This document shows positions 34,843 to 44,019 of a stretch of 64,000 nt of DNA, one piece after another; position 1 is the first letter of the stretch; each line of letters begins with the position of its first letter. The DNA lies in assembly GCF_014649655.1 (NCBI RefSeq), contig NZ_BMTL01000039.1, positions 1-64,000 of the forward strand, read 5' to 3'. The notes beneath the pieces are model-generated. The model did no database searches. It saw nothing but the letters and a program-made list of their open reading frames with translations, and was not told the origin of the DNA. A program made the translations under genes and the position numbers. This stretch comes from Streptomyces humidus (GTDB taxonomy: Bacteria > Actinomycetota > Actinomycetes > Streptomycetales > Streptomycetaceae).

Positions 34843-35235
34843 TCAGTGCGCGCCGAACAGGTCCAGCAGCTCCGTTCTGGCGAACATGCGGGCCGTGTCG
34901 ACGGCCGACGGCGTGCCCTGGGAGGGGTCGGCGCCGGCCTCCATCAGGACCGTGATGACGTCCGTCTCACCTTTGAACACGGCTCCGGCGAGCGGGGTCT
35001 GTCCGCGGTCGTTGATGCGGTCGGCCTCGGCGCCGCGGGCCAGCAGGGCCCGGACCGCCTCGGCGTGGCCGTGGTACGCGGCGAGCATCAGGAGCGAGTC
35101 GCCGCGGTCGTTGGTGAGGTTGGCCGGAACGCCCGCGTCGACGTACGCCACGAGCTCCTCGGTCTGTCCCCGACGAGCCAGATCGAAGATCTTGGTCGCC
35201 AGCTCCACGACCTCGGGGTCGGGGGCTTCGGTCAT
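34843..35235 (-). CDS. Ankyrin-repeat protein, 130 aa
   Basis: Three to four ankyrin repeats: NDRGDSLLMLAAYHGHAEAV, then LLARGAEADRINDRGQTPLAGA and a third with LMEAGADPSQGTPSAV. The consensus G-x-TPL-x-AA and LL-x2-GA-x3 motifs are clear. It is a compact soluble interaction module, common as a single gene in streptomycetes. Nothing in the neighbourhood points to a partner. Confidence 0.93.
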   Translation of the reverse strand: MTEAPDPEVVELATKIFDLARRGQTEELVAYVDAGVPANLTNDRGDSLLMLAAYHGHAEAVRALLARGAEADRINDRGQTPLAGAVFKGETDVITVLMEAGADPSQGTPSAVDTARMFARTELLDLFGAH

Positions 35236-35497
35236 CGGCCGGACCGCCTCTCGCTACAACCGTTCAGGTGAATCGCCAGCGTACTGGCTCGTCGTCCACA
35301 TGGCCGGTGCCGATCGAGGCAAAGATCACGTATGCCCCTGTTCGCCGTGATTCTCCTGCCAGGGCGACCCGCCAACCCTGCCGCCACCTGGGGGAAATGA
35401 GTAGTTTTTCACCCGGTTGCACCTTTTATCGTATGGATACATCCTGTGAGCCTGGAAGTACTCATGGTGACTGTCCCCGCGAACCAGGAGAAACCAA

Positions 35498-35692
35498 ATG
35501 ATCCTGTCCATGTCAGGCGTGGTCCTGCTCGGCGTCGTCGTCTTCCTCTTCTTCCGCAAGGACGGGCTGAAGGGGTCGCACGCCATCGTCTCGGCCCTGT
35601 TCGGGTTCTACATGTCCAGCACGGCCATCGCCCCGAGCATCAAGGCCGGCGGCGAGAGCCTGGCCAGCCTTCTCGGCGGCATCAAGTTCTGA
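35498..35692 (+). CDS. smeA: Small sporulation membrane protein SmeA
   Basis: 64 aa: a hydrophobic N-terminal helix (VVLLGVVVFLFF), a short basic loop RKDGLKGSH, and a second hydrophobic stretch ending in SLLGGIKF. In S. coelicolor SmeA is a small membrane protein needed for proper sporulation septation and chromosome partition, and it targets SffA to septa. ATG 35498 has AGGAG at 35487-35491. It is followed 41 bases later by the FtsK-like gene, the same arrangement as smeA-sffA. The upstream 260 bases are A+T-rich for this genome and should hold a developmental promoter. Confidence 0.85.
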   Translation: MILSMSGVVLLGVVVFLFFRKDGLKGSHAIVSALFGFYMSSTAIAPSIKAGGESLASLLGGIKF

Positions 35693-35733
35693 CGCCGCAC
35701 GTCGTTGTCCGTACGCACCTCCAGGAGACAGCA

Positions 35734-37641
35734 GTGGCCCGGCGCCCCCTCCCCCGCATCCTGAGCACAGGCAGCGCGCAGATCGCCCGGAGCCGGGAGC
35801 TGGCCCGGACGGCAGCCGACAGCGCCATCGATGTCCTCCATCCGCTGATCACGCTGACCCGCGGACTGCGCCGGCTGGCATCGGCCGGGCGGCGCAGATG
35901 GACCGGGACCCCCAAGGACAGGCGCGGTCCGCTGCTGTTCCTGGTGGCTTCGGCGATCCTGGTCGTGGTGCTCGTGCCGTACGGCCCGCTGCTCGCCGTC
36001 GTCACCCTGATGGCGGCGGCGGCCTGGCAGGGCCGGGACCGCACCCCACCGGCTCCCGATGGCCCTGACGAATCGCAGATCGAGCGACTCCAGGTGCTGT
36101 ACGAGGCCCTCGTCCCGCACTTCTCGGCGGCCGAAGACCCGTCTCCCCTCTACGCCCACGGCGGCGACTGGGAGACGGTCTTCCCGACCCAGCGGTTCGA
36201 CGAGTCGGGCCGCGTGGCCCACCTGGTGATCCGCTATCCGGCGTACTTCCCGGACGGCGAGGCCGCCTCACGCGCGCGGATCGAGCAGTTGCTCGCCGCG
36301 AAGTCCGGCCGCGGCCGCGAGTACCTCTTCGTCTGGGACGAGGAGGGCAACGAGCTCACGGTCGATGTCCTCTCCCCCCTTCCCACCGACATCGCGGCCC
36401 AGCGTTTCGTCACCGCTCCCGGCGAGACGGTGCTGGGCTTCACGGACCCCTCCCGGGTGCGGCGCACTCTCCCGCTCGCCTTCGGCGCGGACCGGCGCGA
36501 CGTCCCTCCGGTCGTCTGGCGCACCGGTATCCGCTCCACCGAGCCGCACCTGCTGGCGGTCGGCCAGCCGGGCAGCGGCACCTCGACCCTCCTGCGTTCC
36601 CTCGCTCTCCAGGCCCTGCAACACGGGGACGTGCTGATCGTCGAGGGCGGCGGGACCGGCGAGTACGCCTGCCTGGCCGGCCGGGAAGGCGTCCTCGCCG
36701 TCGAGATCGGACTCGACGGCGCGCTGGCCGCGCTGGAATGGGCGACCGGCGAGACCGAGCGCCGGCTCATCGCCGCCAACCGGGCCCGCCAGGCAGGAGA
36801 GCCGGCGCCGGAAGACACCAAGCGTCCGCTGTGGATCATCCTGGACCGCCCCACCGCCTTCACCCACCTGGCCCAGGCCGGCGGCCACAAGGATCCGCAG
36901 TCCCTCCTCCAGGTCCCCCTGCGACACGGCCGCGCGGCCGCCGTCACGGTGGTCGTGGCCGAGCAGTTCGACGCCCTGGACTCCCTGAACGACGTGGTGC
37001 ACCAGCACACCCGCGCGCGGGTCGCCCTAGGGGCGGCGTCGGCGGAAGACCTGGCGGCGGTGCTCGGCGCGCCCCCGCACACCACCCCGGTCGACGACGT
37101 CCCGCCGGGGCGCGGATACGCCCGGCTGGGCTCGGCGCCGGTCCACCGTCTTCAGGTCCCTGCCACACCGGACCCGTACGACGACGCGACGAGCGACGCG
37201 CACGTACAGGCGGTGCTGGACCTGCTGCCGCCACGCTGCGCGCCGGCCGGTGCGGAGACGGTGTCCGACACGGGAAGTCCCGTCGCAACGGAGACCGGGG
37301 CCGACGCGGAGAGTCCGGACGGCACGGAGAGTCCGGCCGACGCGGGGACTCCGGCCGACGCGGGGACTCCGGACGGTATGGAGGGACCGGCCGAGGTCGA
37401 GCCGCGGCCGACGCCGGTGGGCGCCGCCGTCCCGAGGATCGTCGTCACGAAGGCGGCGACTCCGGCGGCCCCTGATCCTCAGACCGTCACCGCGCAGAAC
37501 GTCGGTGCGCGGAACGCGACTGCGCAGACCATGACTGCGACCGCGCGGACGACGGTCCCGGAGACGGCTCTGCTGGAGAGGCCGGTCCTGGAGACGGCGG
37601 CTCCGGAGGCGGCAGTGGCGAAGACGACCACCGCGGAGTAG
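35734..37641 (+). CDS. sffA: SpoIIIE/FtsK-like protein SffA, degenerate P-loop
   Basis: 635 aa. Two membrane helices (about residues 70-110) precede an FtsK-like ATPase fold (about 190-480) and a Thr/Ala/Pro-rich tail with repeated ADAGTPADAGTP. The P-loop reads GQPGSGTST, with Thr 283 where the invariant lysine should be. The Walker B region is LWIILDRPTAF, with Arg 372 after Asp 371 instead of Glu. ATP hydrolysis is therefore doubtful, although the fold seems kept. The GTG start follows CAGGAGACAGCA. It is presumably recruited to sporulation septa by SmeA. Confidence 0.85.
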   Translation: MARRPLPRILSTGSAQIARSRELARTAADSAIDVLHPLITLTRGLRRLASAGRRRWTGTPKDRRGPLLFLVASAILVVVLVPYGPLLAVVTLMAAAAWQGRDRTPPAPDGPDESQIERLQVLYEALVPHFSAAEDPSPLYAHGGDWETVFPTQRFDESGRVAHLVIRYPAYFPDGEAASRARIEQLLAAKSGRGREYLFVWDEEGNELTVDVLSPLPTDIAAQRFVTAPGETVLGFTDPSRVRRTLPLAFGADRRDVPPVVWRTGIRSTEPHLLAVGQPGSGTSTLLRSLALQALQHGDVLIVEGGGTGEYACLAGREGVLAVEIGLDGALAALEWATGETERRLIAANRARQAGEPAPEDTKRPLWIILDRPTAFTHLAQAGGHKDPQSLLQVPLRHGRAAAVTVVVAEQFDALDSLNDVVHQHTRARVALGAASAEDLAAVLGAPPHTTPVDDVPPGRGYARLGSAPVHRLQVPATPDPYDDATSDAHVQAVLDLLPPRCAPAGAETVSDTGSPVATETGADAESPDGTESPADAGTPADAGTPDGMEGPAEVEPRPTPVGAAVPRIVVTKAATPAAPDPQTVTAQNVGARNATAQTMTATARTTVPETALLERPVLETAAPEAAVAKTTTAE

Positions 37642-37966
37642 CCGGACCCGGACCGGGACCGACCGGGCGCCGACGCAGCACCGCGTCCCTCCGACGGGCC
37701 GGGGCGGACGCCTGCGCCGACCGCGTCCGGCCGAGTGGCCAAGCACTTCACCCGTCCCTCCCGCCTCTCCGCCGACCCCCCACCCGGCACCCCACCGAGC
37801 ACGCGCCCGGGCCGACGGACCTGCGCGAGGGACATGCGAGACGACGATGCGCGACGAACGTGGGACGCCCGTCCGGGACGCCCGTTCCGCCCTCAGCCGA
37901 TTCCGGCTCCCGCGCCCGTTCCGGCTCCCGCGCTCGGTCCCGTTCCCGCTCCCGCTCCCGCTCCCG
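37642..37966. other. Intergenic region with short repeats
   Basis: 325 bases between two convergent genes. No gene is seen. The right part, from about 37900, is filled with variants of a GGCTCCCG/CCCGTT motif and ends with four perfect CCCGCT units at 37945-37968 that run into the stop codon of the MocR-like gene. No strong terminator hairpin was recognised. Confidence 0.7.
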
Positions 37967-39463
37967 CTACGCCACGAACGTGCGTGGTCCCTCGCCGCCC
38001 ACCGTGCCGCCGCTCTCCACGATCCGCGCGGCGGCGGCCAGACGCACGGCCGCCTCGTCAGCCACGGCGCCTCCCACGGTGAACGGCAGCCGCACATACC
38101 CCTCGAAGGCGCCGTCGACCCCGAACCGGGGGCCGGAGGGCACCCGCAGTCCCACCCGCTCCCCCGCCTCGGCCAGCCGGGAACCCGACAGCCCGCCGGC
38201 CCGCACCCACAGGGTCAGACCGCCCTCGGGGACGGCGAACTCCCACTCCGGCAGCTCCCGCCGTACCGCCGCGACCAGGTCGTCCCGGTTCCCGCGGGCC
38301 TGGCTTCGTCGCAACTCCACGGCCTGCTCCCAGCCGCCGGTGCTGAACAGCCAGTTCACCGCCAGCTGCTCCAGCACCGGCGTGCCCAGGTCGGCATAGG
38401 CGCGGGCCGCCACCAGGCTGCGGATGACGTCCGGTGCCGCCCGCACCCACCCGATGCGCATCCCGGCCCAGAAGGCCTTGCTCGCCGAACCGACCGTGAT
38501 CACGGTCGACCCTCCGGCGTCGAAGCCGCACACGGGCCGGGGCATCCGTACGTCGTCGAGCCACAGTTCGCTCATGGTCTCGTCGGCGACCAGCACCGTC
38601 CCGGCCGAGCGGGCCGCCTCCACCAGCCGGCGTCGCTGGTCGTCGTCGGCGAGCGCCCCGGTCGGGTTGTGGAAGTCGGCGACGACGTACGCGATGCGCG
38701 GCGCGGCGTCGCGCAGGACCTGACGCCAGCGGTCCATGTCCCAGCCGGCCAGGCCGTCGGCCATGGCCACGGGCACCAGCCGGGCGCCCGCCTCGCGCAT
38801 GAGCTGAAGGATGTTGGCGTAGGAGGGCGACTCGACGGCGATGCGCTCGCCGCGCCCGCCGAAGAGGTGGCAGATGGCGTCGATGGCCCCCATGGCCCCG
38901 GTCGTGACCATGATCTGCTCGGGCATCGTCGGGATCCCGCGCGCGCTGTAGCGCTCGGCGATCATCGCGCGCAGCGCCGGCAGGCCCGCCGGGTAGTCAC
39001 CGTGCGTGTGGGCGTACGGAGGCAGCTCCTCCAGGGCGCCCTGCACGGCACGGGTGAGCCAGGGTTCGGGCGCGGGCAGAGCCGCGCAGCCCAGGTCGAT
39101 GATGGAACCCAGGCTCTCGGGGGGCAGCGGTTCCAGTCCCCGGGCCGGGACGGGGTTGCCCGCCGGCACGGCCGTCCAGCTGCCGGCGCCGCGCCGGGAC
39201 TCCAGGAAACCCTCCGCGCGCAGCGCCTCGTAGGCTGCGGCGACGGTCGTGCGGCTCACGGAGAGGGAAAGGGCCAGCTCCCGTTCGGCGGGCAGCCGGG
39301 CAGCGACGGGGACCCGGCCTTCGAGCACCAGCAGCCGGACGCCGTCGGCGAGGGCGCGGTAGGCGGGCGGACGCCGGGCGCCGGGGCCGACCGGGCGGTC
39401 CTGCTGGGACTTGAGGAGCCTCGCGAGCTGCGCGGCCCCCACCGCAGAAGTCCACTGCGCCAT
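37967..39463 (-). CDS. MocR-type regulator (GntR helix-turn-helix fused to aminotransferase, YczR-like)
   Basis: 498 aa from ATG 39463. The N-terminal GntR winged helix (LEGRVPVAARLPAERELAL, then VSRTTVAAAYEALRAEGFL) is fused to a fold-type I PLP domain. That domain has FHNPTGA, VADETMSELW and the PLP lysine in GSASKAFWAGMRIGWV. MocR proteins use PLP or an amino acid-PLP adduct as effector. It is divergent from a YczE-type membrane protein, a recurrent YczR-YczE pair in actinobacteria, whose expression it probably controls. Confidence 0.9.
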   Translation of the reverse strand: MAQWTSAVGAAQLARLLKSQQDRPVGPGARRPPAYRALADGVRLLVLEGRVPVAARLPAERELALSLSVSRTTVAAAYEALRAEGFLESRRGAGSWTAVPAGNPVPARGLEPLPPESLGSIIDLGCAALPAPEPWLTRAVQGALEELPPYAHTHGDYPAGLPALRAMIAERYSARGIPTMPEQIMVTTGAMGAIDAICHLFGGRGERIAVESPSYANILQLMREAGARLVPVAMADGLAGWDMDRWRQVLRDAAPRIAYVVADFHNPTGALADDDQRRRLVEAARSAGTVLVADETMSELWLDDVRMPRPVCGFDAGGSTVITVGSASKAFWAGMRIGWVRAAPDVIRSLVAARAYADLGTPVLEQLAVNWLFSTGGWEQAVELRRSQARGNRDDLVAAVRRELPEWEFAVPEGGLTLWVRAGGLSGSRLAEAGERVGLRVPSGPRFGVDGAFEGYVRLPFTVGGAVADEAAVRLAAAARIVESGGTVGGEGPRTFVA

Positions 39464-39561
39464 GATTACCAGTCCACCTTCCCCGAATTGGCCATGGATG
39501 ACGTGCGCTTCCACGCCACAGAGTGTCACGAGTCAGGCCACTGCCACCACCGGGGGTCCCC

Positions 39562-40248
39562 TTGTCCGAGCCGTCACCGCAGGAAACCTCCTCGCGGGAA
39601 CCCAACGGCCGTGTCGTCCGCAGGCTGCTCCAGCTCTACGCCGGCCTCGCGCTGTACGGCGCCAGCTCCGCCCTGCTCGTCCAGGCGGGCCTGGGCCTGG
39701 AGCCGTGGAACGTGCTGCACCAGGGTCTCGCCGAGCTGACCGGGCTGTCGATCGGCGTCGTGTCGATCGGCGTGGGCGCGGCGGTGCTGCTGCTCTGGAT
39801 CCCGCTGCGCCAGCGGCCGGGCCTCGGCACGGTCTCCAACGTGTTCGTCGTCGGGCTCGCCATGGACGGCACCCTCGCGTGCGTCCCGGAGGCGCGCACA
39901 CTGGCCGCGCAGGCGCCCCTGCTGGTGGCCGGGCTCGTCCTCAACGGCGCGGCCACCGGCCTGTACATCTCGGCCGGCTTCGGGCCGGGTCCGCGGGACG
40001 GGCTGATGACCGGTCTGCACCGGCGCACCGGTCGTTCGGTCCGCCTGATGCGGACGACGGTGGAGGTGGCGGTCGTGGCGACCGGGTTCGCCCTCGGCGG
40101 CACGATCGGCGTCGGCACGCTGCTGTACGCGGTCACGATCGGACCGCTCGCCCAGTTCTTCCTGCGGGTGTTCGCCGTTCCCGCGGCATCCGGCGGCAGC
40201 GCGGTCGTTGCCACCGGGACACCGCAGGGAGCAATACTGCGTCCGTGA
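39562..40248 (+). CDS. YczE/YyaS/YitT-like integral membrane protein
   Basis: About 228 aa with five or six membrane helices, for example RLLQLYAGLALYGASSALL, LLVAGLVLNGAATGLYI and TVEVAVVATGFALGGTIG. The conserved GLGLEPWNVLHQGLAE and GFGPGPRDGLM motifs identify the YczE family. TTG 39562 is taken as start since GGGGG lies just upstream; an in-frame GTG at 39523 is possible. Its function is unknown. In Bacillus the homologue lies beside the surfactin and sfp loci. It is coupled to the next gene by a GTGA overlap. Confidence 0.82.
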   Translation: MSEPSPQETSSREPNGRVVRRLLQLYAGLALYGASSALLVQAGLGLEPWNVLHQGLAELTGLSIGVVSIGVGAAVLLLWIPLRQRPGLGTVSNVFVVGLAMDGTLACVPEARTLAAQAPLLVAGLVLNGAATGLYISAGFGPGPRDGLMTGLHRRTGRSVRLMRTTVEVAVVATGFALGGTIGVGTLLYAVTIGPLAQFFLRVFAVPAASGGSAVVATGTPQGAILRP

Positions 40249-41012
40249 CCAGCCTCGTACGCCACCCGTACCTCGACCATCCGGGGCCCATCCCGTTCGC
40301 GCACCGCGGCGGGGCCGCGGCCGGTCTGGAGAACACCGTGGCGCAGTTCCGGCGCGCGGTGGACGCGGGGTACCGCTATGTCGAGACGGATGTGCACGCC
40401 ACGCGGGACGGCAGACTCGTGGCCTTCCACGACTCGACGCTGGACCGGGTGACCGACGGCGCGGGCCGCATAGCCGATCTGATGTGGTCGCAGGTGCGGC
40501 AGGCGCGCGTGGGGGGCAAGGAGCCGGTGCCGCTCTTCGAGGAACTCCTGGAGACGTTCCCCGGGGTGCGGTGGAACGTCGACCTCAAGGCGGAGCCCGC
40601 TCTGCATCCACTGCTCAACCTGATCGCCCGCGCGGACGCCTGGGACCGTGTCTGCGTCGGCTCGTTCTCGGAGGCGCGCGTTGCCCGTGCCCAGCGACTG
40701 GCCGGGCCACGCCTGGCGACGTCGTACGGCACCCGGGGCGTGCTCGACCTGCGGCTGAACTCCTGGGGGGTGCCCGCGAGGCCGCGCAGCTCGGCGATCG
40801 CCGCGCAGGTTCCCGAGGCCCGGTCGGGCATCCAGGTCGTCGACCGCCGCTTCGTCCGCGCCGCCCACGCGCGCGGGCTGCAGGTCCACGTGTGGACGAT
40901 CAACGATCCGGATCGGATGCACCGGCTCCTGGACCTGGGAGTCGATGGCATCATGACCGATCACATCGACGCGTTGCGCAAGGTCATGGAGGACCGGGGC
41001 GTCTGGGTCTGA
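40245..41012 (+). CDS. Glycerophosphodiester phosphodiesterase
   Basis: 255 aa TIM-barrel enzyme that cleaves glycerophosphodiesters to glycerol 3-phosphate and an alcohol. The catalytic HRG is in FAHRGGAAAGLENT, the metal ligands in YVETDVHATRDG, and the second catalytic His in VAFHDSTLDR. The C-terminal VWTINDPDRMHRLLDLGVDGIMTD is typical. No signal peptide is seen, so a cytoplasmic form is likely. GTG overlaps the stop of the membrane protein gene. It could also be a glycerophosphoinositol-type enzyme. Confidence 0.93.
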   Translation: MTSLVRHPYLDHPGPIPFAHRGGAAAGLENTVAQFRRAVDAGYRYVETDVHATRDGRLVAFHDSTLDRVTDGAGRIADLMWSQVRQARVGGKEPVPLFEELLETFPGVRWNVDLKAEPALHPLLNLIARADAWDRVCVGSFSEARVARAQRLAGPRLATSYGTRGVLDLRLNSWGVPARPRSSAIAAQVPEARSGIQVVDRRFVRAAHARGLQVHVWTINDPDRMHRLLDLGVDGIMTDHIDALRKVMEDRGVWV

Positions 41013-41064
41013 CCTCGGGCCCACCGCCCGCACGCGGTTCCGGCACCGGGAGGCGAGGGCGCGG

Positions 41065-42414
41065 GTGGGAATCGAGACCGTGCGGACGGCTGCGTCCGAC
41101 GAAGCCGTCGGGCGGCGGCGCGAGCAGCGCGGCTGGTACTTCTACGACTGGGCGTGCTCCGTCTACTCGACGAGCGTGCTCACCGTGTTCCTGGGCCCCT
41201 ATCTGACCTCGGTCGCCAGGGCGGCGGCGGACGCCGACGGGTATGTGCATCCCCTGGGCGTCCCCGTCCGGGCGGGCTCCTTCTTCGCCTACTCGGTGTC
41301 CCTGTCGGTGATCGTGGCCGTCGTGGTGATGCCTCTGGTGGGCGCGGCCGCCGACCGCACCGGGCGCAAGAAGCCGCTGCTGGGCGCCGCCGCCTATGTG
41401 GGCGCCGCGGCCACGACCGCCATGTTCTTCCTCGGCGGCGACCGGTATCTCCTGGGCGGCGCGCTGCTGATCGTGGCGAACGCGGCCCAGTCGGTGGCGA
41501 TGATGCTCTACAACTCCTATCTGCCGCAGATCGCCCCGCCCGAGGAACGCGACGCGGTCTCCTCCCGGGGCTGGGCGTTCGGCTATGCGGCGGGCTCGCT
41601 GGTCCTCGTCCTGAACCTGGTCCTCTATCTCGCCCACGACTCCTTCGGAGTCTCCGAGTCGACGGCCGTCCGCATCTGCCTGGCCTCGGCCGGGCTGTGG
41701 TGGGGCGGCTTCGCGCTGATCCCGCTGCTGCGGCTGCGCGACCGGCCGGCCGCCGTGCGGGAGGAGGCGACGGCTCCGGGGCTGCGGCAGCTCGCCGCGA
41801 CGGTCCGCGACATGCGCCGCCATCGGCTGACCCTCTCGTTCCTCCTGGCATACCTCGTCTACAACGACGGCATCCAGACGGTGATCTCCCAGGCCTCGGT
41901 CTACGGCTCCGAGGAGCTGGGCCTCGGTCAGTCCACGCTGATCGGCGCCGTGCTGCTGGTGCAGCTCCTCGCGGTGGCGGGCGCCCTGGGGATGGGACGG
42001 CTGGCTCGGAGGTACGGCGCCAAGCGGACCATTCTCGGCTCGTTGGCGGCCTGGACGCTCACCCTGGGCGCGGGATACTTCCTGCCTGCCGGGGCGCCGG
42101 TGGGGTTCTTCCTGCTGGCGGCAGCCATCGGACTGGTCCTCGGCGGCAGCCAGGCCCTGTCCCGCTCCCTGTTCTCCCATCTCGTCCCGCCCGGCAAGGA
42201 GGCCGAGTACTTCTCGGCGTACGAGATGAGCGACCGCGGCATGAGCTGGCTCGGTCCGCTGCTGTTCGGGATCACCTACCAGCTCACCGGCAGCTATCGC
42301 GACGCGATCGTCTCTCTGGTGGCCTTCTTCGTGATCGGGTTCGTGCTGCTCGCGCGGGTACCCGTGCGGCGGGCGATCGGCGACGCGGGGAACCCGGTGC
42401 CCGAGAAGATTTAG
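41065..42414 (+). CDS. MFS transporter, UMF1/Atg22-like
   Basis: 449 aa with about 12 membrane helices. The N-terminal WYFYDWACSVYSTSVLTVF is characteristic of the UMF1 family related to yeast Atg22, and AAADRTGRKKPLLG is the MFS loop signature. The C-terminal ALSRSLFSHLVPPGKEAEYF is also family-typical. The GTG start follows GAGGCGAGGGC. It is 52 bases after the glycerophosphodiesterase and may be co-transcribed with it. The substrate is unknown; amino acids are transported by the vacuolar relative. Confidence 0.9.
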   Translation: MGIETVRTAASDEAVGRRREQRGWYFYDWACSVYSTSVLTVFLGPYLTSVARAAADADGYVHPLGVPVRAGSFFAYSVSLSVIVAVVVMPLVGAAADRTGRKKPLLGAAAYVGAAATTAMFFLGGDRYLLGGALLIVANAAQSVAMMLYNSYLPQIAPPEERDAVSSRGWAFGYAAGSLVLVLNLVLYLAHDSFGVSESTAVRICLASAGLWWGGFALIPLLRLRDRPAAVREEATAPGLRQLAATVRDMRRHRLTLSFLLAYLVYNDGIQTVISQASVYGSEELGLGQSTLIGAVLLVQLLAVAGALGMGRLARRYGAKRTILGSLAAWTLTLGAGYFLPAGAPVGFFLLAAAIGLVLGGSQALSRSLFSHLVPPGKEAEYFSAYEMSDRGMSWLGPLLFGITYQLTGSYRDAIVSLVAFFVIGFVLLARVPVRRAIGDAGNPVPEKI

Positions 42415-42604
42415 CGCTCAAGGCGAAAGGGCGGTAGTGTACGCGTTTGGCCCGCCAGGCGTACCGTTACTGCGCGTCAAAGATGCCGAAACGCTGGGTG
42501 ACATCTCCTTTCAGATGTGACAAACCGGGCGCCGGTGGGTACTGCACTGGTTGACAAGGCTGCGGCTACGACGGCGAGGCACGACCCCGAACGGACTCGG
42601 CTCG

Positions 42605-42630
42605 GGAATCTTTACCGCCGCCCGGACGTT
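42605..42630 (+). promoter_or_regulatory. SigmaR-type promoter of rbpA
   Basis: GGAAT at 42605-42609 is followed after exactly 18 bases by GTT at 42628-42630, the consensus for SigR, the thiol-oxidative-stress sigma factor. rbpA is a known SigR regulon member in S. coelicolor. The site lies 64 bases before the rbpA start codon. Confidence 0.8.
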
Positions 42631-42693
42631 GACCGGATGACGACGACAGCGACACACCTGTCCTGTGGGCGACAAGCCCGGGAGGCACGATTC

Positions 42694-43068
42694 ATGAGTG
42701 AGCGAGCTCTTCGCGGCACGCGCCTCGTGGTGACCAGCTACGAGACGGACCGCGGTATCGACCTGGCCCCGCGCCAGGCCGTGGAGTACGCATGCGAGAA
42801 GGGGCACCGGTTTGAAATGCCCTTCTCGGTCGAGGCGGAGATTCCGCCGGAGTGGGAGTGCAAGGTCTGTGGAGCCCCTGCACTTCTGGTCGACGGCGAC
42901 GGCCCTGAGGAAAAGAAGGCCAAGCCCGCGCGTACGCACTGGGACATGCTGATGGAGCGGCGGACCCGCGAGGAACTGGAAGAGGTCCTCGAGGAGCGCC
43001 TGGCCGTTCTGCGGTCCGGGGCGATGAACCTCGCGGTACATCCCCGCGACAGCCGTAAAAGCGCGTAG
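42694..43068 (+). CDS. rbpA: RNA polymerase-binding protein RbpA
   Basis: 124 aa actinobacterial protein that binds RNA polymerase and principal sigma factors and helps open-complex formation. The core has YACEKGHRFEMPFSVEAEIPPEWECKVCG-type zinc-binding cysteines (split: CEKGH, then CKVCG), followed by the basic linker PEEKKAKPARTHWDML. The sigma-interacting helix RTREELEEVLEERL follows. ATG 42694 has GGGAGG upstream. A SigR-type promoter lies 64 bases before it, and a very strong terminator follows. Confidence 0.96.
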   Translation: MSERALRGTRLVVTSYETDRGIDLAPRQAVEYACEKGHRFEMPFSVEAEIPPEWECKVCGAPALLVDGDGPEEKKAKPARTHWDMLMERRTREELEEVLEERLAVLRSGAMNLAVHPRDSRKSA

Positions 43069-43105
43069 CTCCTTCAGGGGCTGCGCCGACTTCACAGCGC
43101 ACGAA

Positions 43106-43156
43106 CAATGACCGCGGGCGCCGTACGTGAAACACGTACGGCGCCCGCGGTCATTG
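43106..43156. terminator. Strong terminator after rbpA
   Basis: A perfect 24-bp inverted repeat, CAATGACCGCGGGCGCCGTA-rich left arm (43106-43129) and matching right arm (43133-43156), closes on a three-base AAA loop. It lies 38 bases after the rbpA stop and can also act on the convergent fxsA transcript. Confidence 0.95.
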
Positions 43157-43427
43157 TGCTGCCCGCCCCGCGGTCCTGCCCGCCCTGGTCGCCCGTTTCC
43201 GCCTGTGCTCGCCTGACTGTCTCCGCGCGTGCGCACGGGGCACTGCGCGGAGGCCGGCCACCGACGCCCGCGCTCGGGAGCGGGGGCGTCGGGGAGCGGT
43301 GGTCGTAGTCCGATGGCGGGGCGGGGTCACCGCGGCCCTGGAGCCGGGGGCACCGGGAGTCGAGAGCGAGGGGGTGGAACCCGGGATCCGGGGCGCCGGA
43401 CCCGGGGCGGAAGCCGGCTCTCCGAGG

Positions 43428-43973
43428 TCAGTGCTCGTCCCGGATGACCTCGCCCTGCACCACCTTGCCGTCCGGGCGGTGGATGCGGGCCTGCTGGAAG
43501 GCGTCGCCCAGGGAGCCGGGCGTGGCCGCGGCCTCGCGCAGCTTGCGCTCCCCGTAGCCGCTGACCGCCTTCTGGACCGGCGGGAGCAGCAGGAGCAGAC
43601 CGATCGCGTCGGAGGCCAGGCCCGGGATCATCAGGAGGAGGCCCCCGAGCATCATGAGACCGTTACCGCCGCCCTTGCGGGGGGCCGTGCCGCGCTGAAG
43701 CGCCTCGTTCAGGTTCCGGAAGGCCCGGCGCCCGGCCCGCTTGATCACGACGGCGCCGAGGACGAAGCCGGCGACGAGGATCAGGAGGACCGCCGGCCCG
43801 CTCGTCGCACCCGCGACCACGGTCAGCAGCCAGATCTCCAGCACCAGCCAGGCGGCGAGGCCCAGCGGCAGGAACGTCCGCAGGCGGGAGCGGCGGGGCT
43901 GGGTCCGTCGGGGCTGCGTCCGTGGGGGCCGGGCGTCGGTCGGGTACGCGGGGATCGGAGAGCCGGTCGTCAT
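43428..43973 (-). CDS. fxsA: FxsA-family membrane protein
   Basis: 181 aa with three to four membrane helices after a Pro/Arg-rich N-terminus (LPLGLAAWLVLEIWLLTVV, VLLILVAGFVLGAVVI, LGGLLLMIPGLASDAIG). The GGLLLMIPGLASDAIGLLLLLPP motif region is diagnostic of FxsA, named in E. coli for suppressing exclusion of phage T7 by the F plasmid. Its cellular role is not settled. It shares the strand with the mannose synthase gene, which ends 46 bases upstream, and is probably in one operon with it. Confidence 0.92.
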   Translation of the reverse strand: MTTGSPIPAYPTDARPPRTQPRRTQPRRSRLRTFLPLGLAAWLVLEIWLLTVVAGATSGPAVLLILVAGFVLGAVVIKRAGRRAFRNLNEALQRGTAPRKGGGNGLMMLGGLLLMIPGLASDAIGLLLLLPPVQKAVSGYGERKLREAAATPGSLGDAFQQARIHRPDGKVVQGEVIRDEH

Positions 43974-44019
43974 GCCTCCAGTGTGCCCGGACGGGGCTCA
44001 GAGCGGCATAAGAGGCGGC

